Part shown: positions 23,281 through 36,430 of the stretch, piece after piece
Layout of the letters: the number at the start of each line of letters is the position of its first letter
How positions within the stretch are numbered: the first letter of the stretch is position 1
Assembly (NCBI GenBank): GCA_949752745.1
Contig: OX457027.1
Coordinates: 78,919,214 to 78,983,213 of the forward strand
From: Protula sp. h YS-2021
Lineage: Eukaryota; Annelida; Polychaeta; Sabellida; Serpulidae
Reading direction: 5' to 3'
DNA: 64,000 nt
Notes under the pieces: generated by a model
Databases searched by the model: none
What the model was told of the DNA's origin: nothing
Seen by the model: the letters and a program-made list of their open reading frames with translations, nothing else
Translations under genes and position numbers: made by a program

Positions 23281-23391
23281 AACCGCGGATTTGCAATCCA
23301 CTTTTCAAAGGTCGAAAGTATCGGATTATTTCTCACCAAAGTAATTGTAGGTGGTAACTTCCTTCAAATTACTCCTTGATAATCTTTGGAA
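23281..23391. repeat. Direct repeat, copy A (pair with 24625-24735)
   Basis: About 110 bp containing GGTCGAAAGTATC and ACTTCCTTCAAATTA recurs at 24625-24735 with about 15 percent differences by eye. Nearby copies of GTGTGTCATCCATTTGG lie at about 23168 and 24938. Confidence 0.6.
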
Positions 23392-24624
23392 AGAAACAGA
23401 TTGTGATCAGAATACCATTCAATAGGTGGATCAAAAACGCAAATCGAAGGACCCGAGAGGGGAAAAAAATCGCTCCACCAGCTATATACTATTGCAGTCA
23501 TAGCAGCGAATTAAATGCTGTAAATTAAGTGTTCGTTTGATGAACCCATAGGTGTAATGCAATGTCAGTGTGAGAAAAAACTGGGCCGAATAATGTCTTT
23601 ACAGATCATTGGTACATCTCGATTTGTTAATCTGACTTCGGTCTGTAAACAGTCTGATATCTGCAACTTTGCCTTCTGTGGACTTAATCCTTTACTTATG
23701 TGACGACACTTTTGTTTTAACTTTGAATTTTGTAATTAGTCAAGGAAGATACTTTTAGCTGAAGTTACTCTGAAAAAATATTCCTCAGTTCGCATTGCTT
23801 TCTAATAAAGTGACTTGAAATTTATGCTGAAACAGACTAATTTTCCTGCTAAAATTTAATATAATAAAGGGACTTCCTAACGATTAATGTTTCAAGCGCT
23901 AATGTAAAGAAATTCTACCAAACGCGGCTTTTTCTTTTTTCCTCGTGGATTTCGCAGCAAATTCGGTAAAATTATACCAAATTAAATTGAAAATAACGTT
24001 GACACTGTGTGGCTGTAGTTATATTAAATAATAATAATAGAAATAATAATAATAATAATAATAAAATTGTTATGAACAATAATAATGAAAACTTTCTTTA
24101 AATCACAAATTGATTTCGTGACGTCATAATTTCGATTACACCTAATTATACCAATACTCGGCAAGTGTGGAGATTTTTTTATTGACACACTAAACATTTT
24201 TAGACATTACAAATTCAAAAACTCATAATATCTGTGATTTAAGCATTTTATTTTTATTTCAATTTTAATATCAAAATTGAAGAGCCTTGTTACGCTTGAA
24301 AGTTTATTTCTGCTAAATTGCCGATATCAGTTGTTGGATGTGCGACATAAAACGATTAGCTTATTTCAAGAAATACGTTGTCTATGGTATAACTAATTCA
24401 GTTATTGATATCAATACATACCAAAAATTTAAGTAATGATATACAAATTTCATTGGCGATATCAGTAATTTAGCTTTCAAAAATTCTGTAAATAGTGAAA
24501 CAAAGTTAAGGAATGTTTCAACTTGATTGTATTCAAATAAATTCTTGTTTTATTATTCTTATATTCCGATTATCAGGTCATATTGATTACTCTTTCGATA
24601 ATAGCTATTCATGTGATGTTTTTT

Positions 24625-24735
24625 GCGTGGATTTGCAATTAATTATTCAAAGGTCGAAAGTATCAGATTATTACTCAACAAAGTAATTGCAGGTGCTAAC
24701 TTCCTTCAAATTATTCCTTAATAATCTTTGGAAGG
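24625..24735. repeat. Direct repeat, copy B (pair with 23281-23391)
   Basis: The second copy of the repeat at 23281-23391. Both copies lie within the neuropeptide F intron, in the same orientation. Confidence 0.6.
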
Positions 24736-25092
24736 GGTAGGGGTAATTTTCAGTTTCGTTTAAAGGGGGGGGGGGGGTTATTTGCATTCAGTACTCCGAG
24801 TTTTCGCGAAAAAAGGGTTCCTTTGGGATAAATCTTCAAGTTAGGTTAAAAAGGGTGATATTATTTCAAACTTAAACTCCGCGTTTGGGGGTTGTTTTAA
24901 AAAGTCATGCCAGAACTTGGGTGCACCCTCATATTGTGTGTCATCCATTTGGGAATGCTGGTTGTTTTGCTCCTCCCCCAACCCCCCCCCCCCCCCCCCC
25001 ACCCGGAGTAATATATCCTCAAAATTACAAGAGCACAAGCGTTTAAGGCATTGGATTTACTTGATTTAAAATCATGAAATACGAAGTCTCAC

Positions 25093-25309
25093 CTCGGTCT
25101 TCCTATGATTGTATAATACTGCTTCAGTTCGCCCAGATATTCGTTTAGATCAGTTAGACTTCGGAAATTCTCGGGTCTTTCCGGAGGTTGAATTGCTGCC
25201 AAAACAAAGCCGTTGGAATCTGCGTCATCACCATAGCAACACAGTTGATAGCACGAAAATACAACTGCGAAAAGCGACAGGTGTTCTAGTGTTGAAAACT
25301 GCATATTCT
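25093..25309 (-). CDS. NPF: Neuropeptide F precursor, exon with start codon, signal peptide and PP-fold
   Basis: Neuropeptide F is the invertebrate NPY family hormone, a secreted amidated peptide acting on NPY/NPF G-protein-coupled receptors. ATG is at 25302-25304, five bases after an acceptor TTGTTTCAG, so a non-coding 5' exon lies further up. Residues 1 to about 25 form a signal peptide with core LSLFAVVFSCYQLCC. The peptide region then has P40, P41 and P44 of the polyproline arm and a helix about 48-64 (DLNEYLGELKQYY). The C terminus TIIGRPR is completed to RPRF-GKR by the exon at 12190-12346. The exon ends AG|GTGAGA, splitting the Arg codon exactly where NPF/NPY genes carry their conserved intron. 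Without splicing the frame stops at once (TGA). The combination of motif, splice site and phase makes the call strong. Confidence 0.9.
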
Positions 25310-27800
25310 CTGAAACAAATCATGTCATTAGAGCTTTATTTTTTCTTTACAAGTGATTTTGATTATAGAATTATTTCTAATGATTGATAACTAATAAAGT
25401 TGAAAATTTGACTTTTTAGCAATAACAAAACATAATGTTTTCTGCATGTTGGATTTATTTCACCATATGTTGTGTTATGTATTTCAAATGCTAAGGCCGC
25501 CACTTGGTTAATCTCTTGGGTAAATCACGCGACAAACACGATAATCTCGTGGTGTAACAAATCACAGCAATGTGCATCCACCAAAAAAATGCTGTTGTTG
25601 TGTGTCACACTTTCATATATTTGGACAACTAAGCAGTTTTTCCCAGCAACTTTAAAGTTTATGTAGTTCTAACACAACCCACACTATTGAGTTAAGATTT
25701 TCCTGAGAGGGGGGGGGGGGGGGGGTCTGGTTATATAAAGGCCCGGGCTAGGGGAAGGGCGTTGTGAGTGTGAAATACTTTTTGCTGTGAAATAACATTT
25801 GTTAAAAACAATTCTAAGCGAGGTCAGGAAACGCAATACTTCCAAATCGCCTGCCTTCCAAAGCTTCGCATATTTCAGAAGATAATGTCAAATTAATTTC
25901 CAAGAAAACCAACGGCTTATTTATTTATTTATTTATTTTTGTTTCCCTCTGGTTTATTGTCTGTATGTTTCTCATCTGCCCCGGTGCTCTATATAACCTT
26001 TCTGCATTTTTTCACTAACGCCTCAAACACAAGGTTTCCTCTCCTCCATTCATTTCAGTTTCTATATTTACCCAACTTCAACAAAATAAAGAGACAAAAA
26101 ACTGCATGTAATTAATTGCAGATCGCTATGCTTGATTTTTGCTTTTTATTCTTTTAAAATAATAGCACTGATGTTGCAGAATTATCCTTATAAAATGAAC
26201 CTACCTTGAAGTAAAATGGTAAATATTTTCTTGTCAGTAGTTTCTGCTTTAATCCGTTGCTGCTTTATTCAAAATTGAATGTTCTTGAAACTTTGAAACT
26301 TATTCTCTGAATGAACAACCTAAAATACTGCTGGGAGTCCCACAGAACAGAATTAAATACGATAGTTTTACTACGTGCAGTTCTAATTACTAATTAATCC
26401 CTATGTGGGCTTCCTTTTCCTGGCTTGTTTTTCTAATCAATTTTAATAAGAATTTGTGTTTCTCTTGTTCAGCAAAAGAGAGGGAGAGCTGGTGGTTTTT
26501 ACGTGGCACCGAGGTGTGGAAAAGTTATGTTATTATTTTCTCTTAAATTGTATTTATTTGGGATCGCCCAGTGCGTGAAGCCACGCAATAAATTTGTGGA
26601 AGCCTTTAATCAAACAAAGCCAACATATTGTGCTAAATCTGGATGGGAAATGGATGATAGGCAATAATCATAACTGCATTGTTTTTTCGTCCCCGCCTTG
26701 GAAGATTTATCGCTAAACGGCATTACGACGTCATCAGCTGGATGGGAGTGAAGGAAGGAAGTTCCATATTGCTATCATTAAGGATTTTATCGCTCAATTA
26801 ATTATTTTTGCCAATTTTTGCAGAAATTTTTATTAAAGCAATATTTTTTAAGTTGCACCTGATTTTAAAACACGCATTGGTGTAAATAAATTCAAACATT
26901 AAAAATAAATATTTTGAAAACTTTTATTTCAATGTATTTTCTTTTCTTTCTTAGGATTGAAGCGTAATTTCCCTAGAGTTTGAATTATGCCCTGAACGAA
27001 AGGAAGTAAGATTCGCTTTGCTCACATTAAAATAACACTCATATGAATCATCCAGCGATCTGATTTGTACCATGCTCAACTTAAAATCACGTTTTTATTA
27101 CGAGGTAATAATTACTACAAAAAAAGAAGGAACTTTCATGCAACTGTCACAATGAATTCTTTGTCCAAACGCCCTCGTATTCCTCCGACGTTTTACATGT
27201 TGTGACCTGAATGGCCCAAGTCTGAGAAAACTTCATTCAACAGCACACGTTAAAAACTAGACCGATTTCACTATCACATAGCGGAACCTGCATTCCAGAA
27301 CAAAAAAAAAATGACTTCAAGCCTAAACTGCAGGTCAGCACATGGTTCAACATATGGGATAGGGGAGGAGGGTATCTCCCATCTAAAATTAACCGTTGTA
27401 TTCCCCAAAAAGTGATGTTTATTTCATGATTACCAGTAAGCGTACAAAAGAATCAGTAGTATTTTGACTGGTAGAAACGCCCGATCGGTCGGTATTTCCA
27501 GCTCTTCTGGTCTCGAAAACGTGACGCCATGACTGTAGCATTGAAACACCCCAGCATTGAAACACCACATCATTGTATGGGCCCATCCAATGGCTGGGCT
27601 AAATCAATACAGAGGCTATTGAAACAGCACATACATTTTCTCCCCATGAAACACGACTCGGTGAAGGAAAACACAGCGCATAGGGACTTCGTCTATAGCC
27701 CCAGTAAAACATTTTGTTTTATATTTAGATTTGGGTGATATTTTTTCTTGTTAAAAGTTGTTAATTGACGAAACAATGACAATATTTTTCAGTAAGGGTT
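25310..27800. other. Upstream region/5' intron of the neuropeptide gene; non-coding
   Basis: It should contain the non-coding first exon and promoter, but I could not place them. It holds a G-run at about 25710-25726, a (TTTA)n stretch at about 25917-25938, and otherwise AT-rich unique-looking sequence. Confidence 0.4.
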
Positions 27801-27802
27801 GT

Positions 27803-28525
<723 letters not shown>

Positions 28526-29035
28526 ACGGTGACCCCGCCTCAAATATTAGGTACAATTCTGCCGGTCTTGCATGTGCTGTTTCCATGGATGGGGTATTCT
28601 TATGCAACTGTCTGTAGATTTGGCCCATACTCTTGATCAGATGTGTTGTTTCTATGGGTGGGTATTCCCATGTATCTGTCTGTAGATTTGGCACATAATG
28701 ATTCTATATGTGCTATTTCTGTGGCTTACAGCTATAGGATGGGCCAATTCTACACCCATCAACCATTAAAACAGCCCATCTTGTTCACAACACAGGGCAG
28801 TTTGTTCCCACTTTTAACGGGAGAAGAAAATATGTGCTATTTCTATAGCCAAATATGGGCTGAAACTATAGAAGCGCAAAACAACGAAGATGGGGTAAAT
28901 CAATACCTCGCTGTTATTGGATGGGCCCATCCATACAACAGTGACCACTGAAAGTGTGTACTTGAAATCGTCATAACAACATGGGAAAGAGGAAAATGAA
29001 TGCAAGAAATATGTATTATGCACCGTGTAACGGAG
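28526..29035. other. Repeat-derived non-coding sequence
   Basis: Several near-repeats of 'tgtctgtagatttggc' (28610, 28678) and a GGATGGGCCCATCC palindrome (about 28918) are present. A similar inverted segment lies at about 27560-27620, so this may be an older, larger element around the fold-back. Confidence 0.35.
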
Positions 29036-29039
29036 AGAT

Positions 29040-30575
29040 ATAGTTTTCAGCTTATCTGTCCGTCCGTCCGCTCTAGTATACTATTTGTTGTCCAGGCAGC
29101 TACTCAAAAACTATTGATGCTAATTCATTTTCGCTTTACATGCGGTTAATACGTATATTGGAGGTGTGTAATGTCGTAGTTTTGTTCGATTTGATAAACA
29201 TTGTAAAATGCCATTATTTTGAAAATACAGTGGAACCTCTGAAATCGGACCACCCTTGGGACCGGATAAAATGTACCCTATTTCAGAGGTGGTCCAATTT
29301 TGGAGACTTGGTCGTACTTGGGCAAAATTTTGCGGGTTGACCGCAGATTCAAGTTTGATGTCCAAACACAAAGAAAGTAACATTCATTTATAATAACATC
29401 TATTATGTCTCAACTGCATAACAATCTGCATGTTATAGACACACACAAGCATTCTATTTTGCATATTTTTGCAACTATACTTAGCAAACGTGTCCAGTTT
29501 TGTCTCAATTTTATCTTTGAGACTAATGTTTTTTTCTTTTTCTATTAAGTTTTCTCTGCTTTCCATTTTGAGAAAGTTTTAGCCATTTTCTTTCTTGTTT
29601 AAATTACCTTTATGTGCTTAAATTGACATTTAACTGCCATTATGAATTCGGTGGTATTTGAGACGCCTTAAATACTAAAAGAATAGGCACCACATAAATT
29701 AAGATGTCTCGGGTTTGTATATTGTCAGCCACTATTGTTTAGACAAGGTATAAAAGTATAGATAACAAAACTAAGCCCCTGTCTGCTTACACACTTGCTA
29801 CCATAATCCCTACAACAATATCTAAGACGGCAACATGCTCAGTGTTGTAAGTAATATGCCGCAAAAATACAGTGGATTCCCCACTGACTGACAGTGGTCC
29901 GATCTCAGGCATTTTGAGGGCCCGGTACCGAAAAAGCGGCCCAAAGTGGTCCGATCCGAGGTGGTCCCAGTTGGAAGTTTCCTTAACCATTAAAGTCTAT
30001 GGAGCACATTCGGGACCGAAAAAAATGTGCTCTAATTCAGAGGTGGTCCCAAGAGGGAGGTGGTCCGATGCCGAGGTTCCACTGTAGGTAAAAATTTAGT
30101 TCGAATGTACAAAGAGGTGACATTTTGTCCAGGCCGTAACCCCAAAGCTATTCATGCTAATGCTTTTTCGTTTTGCATGCGGTTAATACGTATTGAAGGT
30201 GTGCAACGTTTTAGTTTCGTTCGATTTGATGAAAAATTGTTACAATGACAGTGTTTTGAAAATAGATAAAACTTTACTTAGAATTTACAAGGATGTGACT
30301 TTTTGTCCAGGTCGTAACTCCTAAATTGTTCATGCTTATGCTTTTTGCTTTTGGTTTTCGCACACTTATATTGACGGTGTGCAACGTTGCAGTTTGTTCA
30401 TTTTGGTGAAAAATTGTCAAAATGACAGTATTTTGAAAATAGATAAAATTTACTTCGAATTTACAAAGATGTGACTTTTGGTTCAGGCCTTAACTCTAGA
30501 ACTGTTCAAGCTAGTGCTTTTTCGTTTTGCATGCGGTTAATACGTATATTGAAGGCGTGAAAAATTGTTATGCAA
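29040..30575. repeat. 177-bp tandem repeat, four copies, first interrupted
   Basis: The anchor TGCGGTTAAT occurs at 29141, 30178 and 30532. The intermediate copy near 30355 is diverged. Spacing is 177 bp, except that the first gap is 1037 bp, which equals 178 plus the 859 bp of the inserted element and its duplicated TA. Each unit holds 'tgtccaggc.gtaac' and 'ttttgaaaatagataaaa'. A TGTCCGTCCGTCC run precedes the array at 29058. Confidence 0.8.
29228..30084. mobile_element. TA-flanked Tc1/mariner-type non-autonomous element
   Basis: The ends CAGTGGAACCTC (29228) and GAGGTTCCACTG (to 30084) are perfect inverted repeats. TA dinucleotides flank both (29226-29227 and 30085-30086). The tandem repeat around it supplies the empty site (TTTTGAAAATAGATAAAA). 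Internal CAGTGGATTCC at about 29870 suggests a smaller copy nested at the right end. There is no transposase ORF. Confidence 0.8.
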
Positions 30576-33500
30576 TGTAGGGTTTTCAATTTCAATGAAC
30601 TTACTAACATCAAATGACATTATGTGCTACACGGGAGATCCTGTCTCACTGAAGCTCTAGTTTATAAGAGCATATATCTGTACCAAAATCATGAAATAAA
30701 ACTAGAACCTCGTTTCGCTGTTAAACGCTTGACACAAATTAAAACGCAAAAAATACTTCCTTCAATGGGTTATTTCTTGGATAATATATTGCAAACAACA
30801 CAGCTTGAATACCTCTTATAAGTCGAGTAGTGTTGACTTAAGGTTTTATTGTCTGATCAGGCATACGCCGTGTTCTCTATTTGCGCACAAAGCTTGTGTA
30901 AGAGCTGGCGCAAAGCTGAGCAATTGTGCGTTCTGTGCTGTGCGTGAAATGCTACTCATTTACTTGCAAAAAATACACTCTATTCACATGGCGTTTTAAA
31001 CAAGAAAACAAAATCGTAGGCGAAAATAAAAAGTGTCATGCACACGTTCATATCAAGTTCTACCTAAGTCCCAAGTTTCGTGGCCCTAGGACCCGTAGTG
31101 TCAGTGGAGGAGATGACACAAGAAATCCGATCACTGACAAAAAAGATACCAACGGTTGTTCGCACAAATTCAAAACCCCTTGCAAGCCAAAGGCCTGTCG
31201 AGTGTTAAATAAAACCACACATGTGTATGGACTGATCCCAAAACCTTTCATCAGCCTTGCATACTGTTCGCACTTGCCTTTCGCGCTTGTGCTACCAGTG
31301 CCATAGACTGTGGAAGGGTTTTTCAGATCAGTCCACCGGCTAGTATGGTTATATCATTATACCACACCCCGATATGAAAGCTCTGCGCTTCTCAAGAAGT
31401 GACTATTCCAGCGAAGCTCATGGAAAAAAGTCTTTAACATTAACTATTTAAAAGGTTAATAATTTATTTTTCAAGAAACCCGTCTTAGCAATGAGTTTCA
31501 GATATTGCAACGTTACACGATCGGGCTGTGGTTATGATGTTTACGGGAATATGCGACTATCTGTCGAGATTTCAACTTTGGTGACACCCTCTGCTTTAAC
31601 GATCAGCAGAGAAATATTACACCCGTGTACGGCTTTAGTTACGTTTATAAAGTAAAGCTTTCCGTATTGACTTCACAATGTTGCATGTATGTATTTTAAA
31701 AGGAAAACTGCTTGTTTTTGTGTGTATTTCTGGTGTGCATTTGTTTTCTTTATTTCTAATTGTCTTCAAGGTTTTCCTAGTATTTTTTTTATATTTGAAT
31801 TATTTAACGATTTATTTATCTCCACGATTAACCAGTTGCATTCATGCGTGGTTTTCAGCCGGCACAAATGCGATATAATATTTAACATTCAAAATTCCCG
31901 CGGTGACAACAACCGTAACGAAATCAATGAATCAATTAATCAATCAATCAATCAAAACGTTTATTTTCCAAGAATTACATGCAAAATTAAAAATGAATTT
32001 ATGTAATATAAAACTCAGTACTAAAACTTCAATTGTCAATTTATACATTTATACCATTTAGTAACTAATGAGGTATTTCGGAAAAAGGTAGATCGAAAAA
32101 AGTTAAAAACTTGTAGTAAACAATCTACCTAAGTGCAATTAAATGATACAGTGATCTTACTACTGAAATATATGCGGCCATCTTCCGCACTGACATCAAC
32201 CGATACGAATTTGATACACAAACTTTGACTTGTCGACATCAACTGACACGATTCCAAAGTAGAAACAAAAGCGCGCTGAAATCAACTGATATTTTTAGGG
32301 GAACCGCCGTATTTTTATACATTTCGCACAAAGAAATATGAAAACAATGAGATATAAACATTAAAAGTTTACATGAATATTCCAAGTAAATTAGGCTTAT
32401 AACAAGAAAATAAATGATTATAAGCATTTATGCAAATTATTTGATATAAGCAATTCTCTTTTTGTCAACAGATTGCCGATAATAGTAAAATCCTCATGCT
32501 TGTCTTTATCCATCCATGTCAATATAGAAATCATATTACATTCTGCATACCTGTCAATAGAAATCAATACAGATTTTAGTTTGCCTTAAATATTTCTCCT
32601 TATTTATAATGTTTCAACAACTATTGATGACGTCACCCTTTGCTGCTAGAGTGTATTAATTTTCACTAATACACTGTTATTTGAACATAATAAAGAGACC
32701 CGAACAAAAGAGTGTCCAAGGGATGTTATCCAAGCTGTGACCCTTGATTTAATCAAACCAAAATGTCTCTAATTAGGTATATGAGAGCCACAATTGGCAA
32801 TCTTTGTAGACCGACGTCTCTACCAAGCCATTGTGGCGTCAGTAATTCGACACCTTTTAGCGGATTTCAAACGGCGCCATTCTGCGGTCGCAAAACTGAC
32901 CAGAAGTGAGGCAAGGGCAATGTAACAACGCCATTGTAACGTTTCACAATGTCGAAGTTACAGAAAAATATTCCTGCTTAGGAAACATAAGGACCAAACC
33001 ATGTTGCAGCGATGTTTTAGGCGACATTTCTGACTACCTCTTTCATGTCGTGATAGCATCCAGCATGTCACTGTTTTTCACTCATTTTACGTTTAGGTTA
33101 AGCCACTGATATTCTGTTTTTCAATACTGAGATATTTCTCTCTAATTAGAAGTATCCGCTTTTAGAGATTAAACATCGTTTTCATCTTCTGTTCACTATT
33201 TTTAAAGCTATGGATCAATCCTAGCTATTTGCATTAATGGATTGATTAACTGAACCATGAAATTTAAGAAGTGTTATGATGTGAGTTGATTAGTGATTAG
33301 CGTTTCCATTTATACTTACTGAAAAGAAACATTTCTATTCATAACAGCTGTAAAACAAAAGACATTATAATAGGCATAGCAATTAGTCTGAAATCATTCA
33401 AACAAATTTAATATTTCTCCCAACACAAAAAGCATCAAGTAACGCGGTTTAAATCAGATAAAGCATTCAAAGACTTTGATCAGTGAAACATAATCGAGGG

Positions 33501-35070
33501 CAGATAAGCTACTCTCGATGTATTATATTTCATGAAATCAACTCCTTTTCACGGTTTATCTATAACCTAAAAGGAAAATGAAACTTCAGTTGCTAATTAT
33601 TGTATATTTTTGTTTTTAAGAATGTCTTTTAAACCAATACTAATTCTATTGTTGTCTGCCATGACGATTATTACACAGTCATTAAAATATATTATTTTTT
33701 CAGTTATTTATCAATTTGCTTCTGGTAAAACGTTTTCAAACAAAATATTATTAAATTTGTTAAATACCTTTGTTTTACCTTTGTTTGTTTATATATGTCT
33801 TTTTGCATATTTTAAAATCTCAGTTTTGTCTAGATGTAGCACAGCTGTCATTTTTTCTATAGAACAGATTTAGAGATCTAGGTCAGAGACTATCACCGTG
33901 CTTTATGTATTCCTTATTAAGATGTAGAAAGGTGCGCTTATTTTCTTTGCTTCCATTGTAAGATTTTTTCGACTTTAACATTTTACATCAATTTCAGCAT
34001 TATATATAGTTCTAAAGATGTTGAGGTTAAGTTTCTCTTTCTTCTATAATTATTTCACTGTGTCGTGTTTAAGTGTAGAAATTTTGATTAGCTAATAATA
34101 TCTCCTAAATTAAAATACTTGGGTGTAACTGGCATATTTCAAACTCTAGCTTCAATGACAAATTCAGATCTATTCAACATCTGCTTAATATATTGCAATT
34201 GGCTGAAAACAAAAATACATTGCAATATAACATGTTTTTATGCATCAAATGATAATAATAGAACTGGTTCCTGTTTGATAGCTTATGTTTATGTATCATG
34301 ATATGCAATGTGATATTTTGTTTTTATTGCTATGTTAAAGCGTTTCCATTGACTCTTATTGGAAAGAAGCCATTTAAAATTTTGCGTTTGTTTACATATT
34401 AAAAATACGTAAACAATGATAAAAAAACGTCAGTATCTCATTTGTAAACTATATTATTTCTTATTTTCATTGCCCCATCAGAACGACGATCAGAAGTGAA
34501 ATGCGCACAATTTCATGTGCAAAAACAGCAAATATCCAAAAGACAATTTTGGAGAATATCCAATAATTTGAAAAGATGACAGGATGATGTAATGACAGGA
34601 TGAGGCTTAAAGAACTTGACGACTGCTCGGCAGTAGGACCATGTTGACTTGTCAATCTACAACAACATGATATTGAAAATAAAATTAATAAATAATTATT
34701 GCAAACAAAACAGATTAAGTTTTGCGTATCCATTTCTCCTATCAAAACTATTATTTTGTACTGAATGAGCCACAGCAAAGACAAACTTCCATACTTGAGG
34801 TAGTGATCCGAGAGATATGATCACTCCCTATAATAATACTAATATAGTAATAATAGTAATAATTGTAAACATAACAAAAACAATTGTTTCATTTCAATTG
34901 CAATTATTAGTTCTTCTATGTTATCTCATATTACAACAGTTTCACAGCAAACACATGAAACTTTCATCTCTAATCACTAATGATAAATACATAAATAATT
35001 TGCAAACCCACTTTTCGTTATTATAGTCAAAGAAAAAAGAGGTACAATTCGCATATATCTTTGATACCAA
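30576..35070. other. Non-coding
   Basis: No gene was recognised. An (AATC)n stretch lies at about 31925-31958. The frame at 30926-31306 is open but has no recognisable domain or splice context. Confidence 0.4.
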
Positions 35071-35074
35071 AAGA

Positions 35075-35135
35075 AGACAGTTAGTTCAGTTTGTTATAAC
35101 CTTAATTCTAAGGTTTCGGGCTCGAATTTGGTCGT
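35075..35135 (+). mobile_element. Possible decayed tRNA-derived SINE head
   Basis: TTAGTTCAGTTTGTTATAAC (35081) resembles an A box and GGGCTCGAATTT (about 35118) a B box at roughly correct spacing. The body found in the other two SINE copies is not evident downstream. Confidence 0.35.
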
Positions 35136-36334
35136 TAAGCAGTGGATTGGCTTCAGATCATCAGATCTTGCCATTTTGTATGACAAAATGTTTGATAACA
35201 TAGTCACAACGATAGGACGCTTTCCACCATTGTCGGGGGCGATTGGTTGTTGTTACTTGGCATTGAAAGGATCTCGAAATTCTCAGAAAACATAAAGAAC
35301 CACAGGGATTTACTTCAATGTTATCTAAAGTCTTTTTAAGAAACGTTGTGATCTAATATAAACATGCATTGCGTAGTCGGAATTTTATTTGTTGGTACTT
35401 AAATGATACTGAATTTAGATATCTGCATACAAAGATAGGACTTGCCTTGGCTGCTTTAATGTAGCGGATGGCTACAGCAAAAGTTGTAGTTGGCAAATGC
35501 CTAAAGAATGGAAGCAATTTGAGTCCAATCATTTGCCACAAGAGAATTCTCCAGATCGCAAATTCTCAAATCAAGTGGTTTTCAAACTCAATGACTCCTT
35601 TTAACACATCTTAACCGTATCTCTTTTTTAGAAGCACGATCATGCAACCTACCGATAGATAAACTACTAAACTAGAATCGTGTGCTTTAAAATATATAAA
35701 CTAAGTTTATTGTTAAATTGGGGTAGCTTCAGTTAAATACCTTTTGGAATAAATTTAAGATAACATTTTTAATTTTGACAAATTTTTGCAAATACATTAT
35801 ATATCAAATGGCAAGCAACACTTCATGCATGAGCTAGAATTTAAAGAGTCACACCAGTTACTAAATACTAAAGCTGTTTGATCCTTGGAAACTCTGATTC
35901 CTACTTAATAAAGTGTCAAAATATTTTTTGTCGCTCTAGCTTTACTGAGTTCCTAAAACCAAGGTTTTAAAACTGTGGCATTGTAATTTGTTGATGTATT
36001 ATTTATTTGTTGATTGTTATCTGTAAGAAAATTCAACAGTCAAACGTAGAACGTGGGAAAATTTCTAAAAAGAAACACTAAAAGTACACTTTACTATAAA
36101 AACAATAAAGAACGCATAAGTAGACCGATATATCAACTACAAATGGCTTACAAGTAGAGAAATTGTCTTATTTTTTTAAATTCACAATCCTTTGGTAAAA
36201 GCACACATATGTCGTCAGCTGATGATTGTGCGAAAAAATTTATTATGATTCATTTTGTATAAACTGCTCTTTGATTTAATTTCAAAAAATTCCGAACGAT
36301 TCAGTGGGTGGTAACTTTGACTTCGATGAGAGAA

Positions 36335-36430
36335 GACCTAACCCATTGCATTCGCTTAACTAAGACAAATGGAGCGAAAACGTCAGTCCCTTGTTTGGAT
36401 TCGAACCTGGGACGACTGAGCTAATTGTCA
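36335..36430 (-). mobile_element. tRNA-derived SINE, copy 2 (internally deleted)
   Basis: On the minus strand GTGACAATTAGCTCAGT is followed after a deletion by a B box AGGTTCGAATCC (about 36397-36408). The body, CTTAGTTAAGCGAATGCAAT, is shared with the copy at 8330-8468. The anticodon arm is missing. Shared head plus body in two places defines the family. Confidence 0.65.

Larger units (their letters stand above)
12347..25092 (-). other. NPF: 12.7-kb intron of the neuropeptide F gene
   Basis: The donor is CGAG|GTGAGA at 25092 and the acceptor is TTTCAG at 12347, both on the minus strand. The phase is 2, splitting the Arg of RPRF. The intron contains an inverted-repeat element (12384-13202), a degenerate DIRS retroelement (15860-20060), a 147-bp minisatellite (21860-22715), a 110-bp direct repeat pair and several homopolymer runs. 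The remaining stretches (13210-15850, 20070-21850, 22720-25090) are AT-rich with no gene that I can support. Confidence 0.8.
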
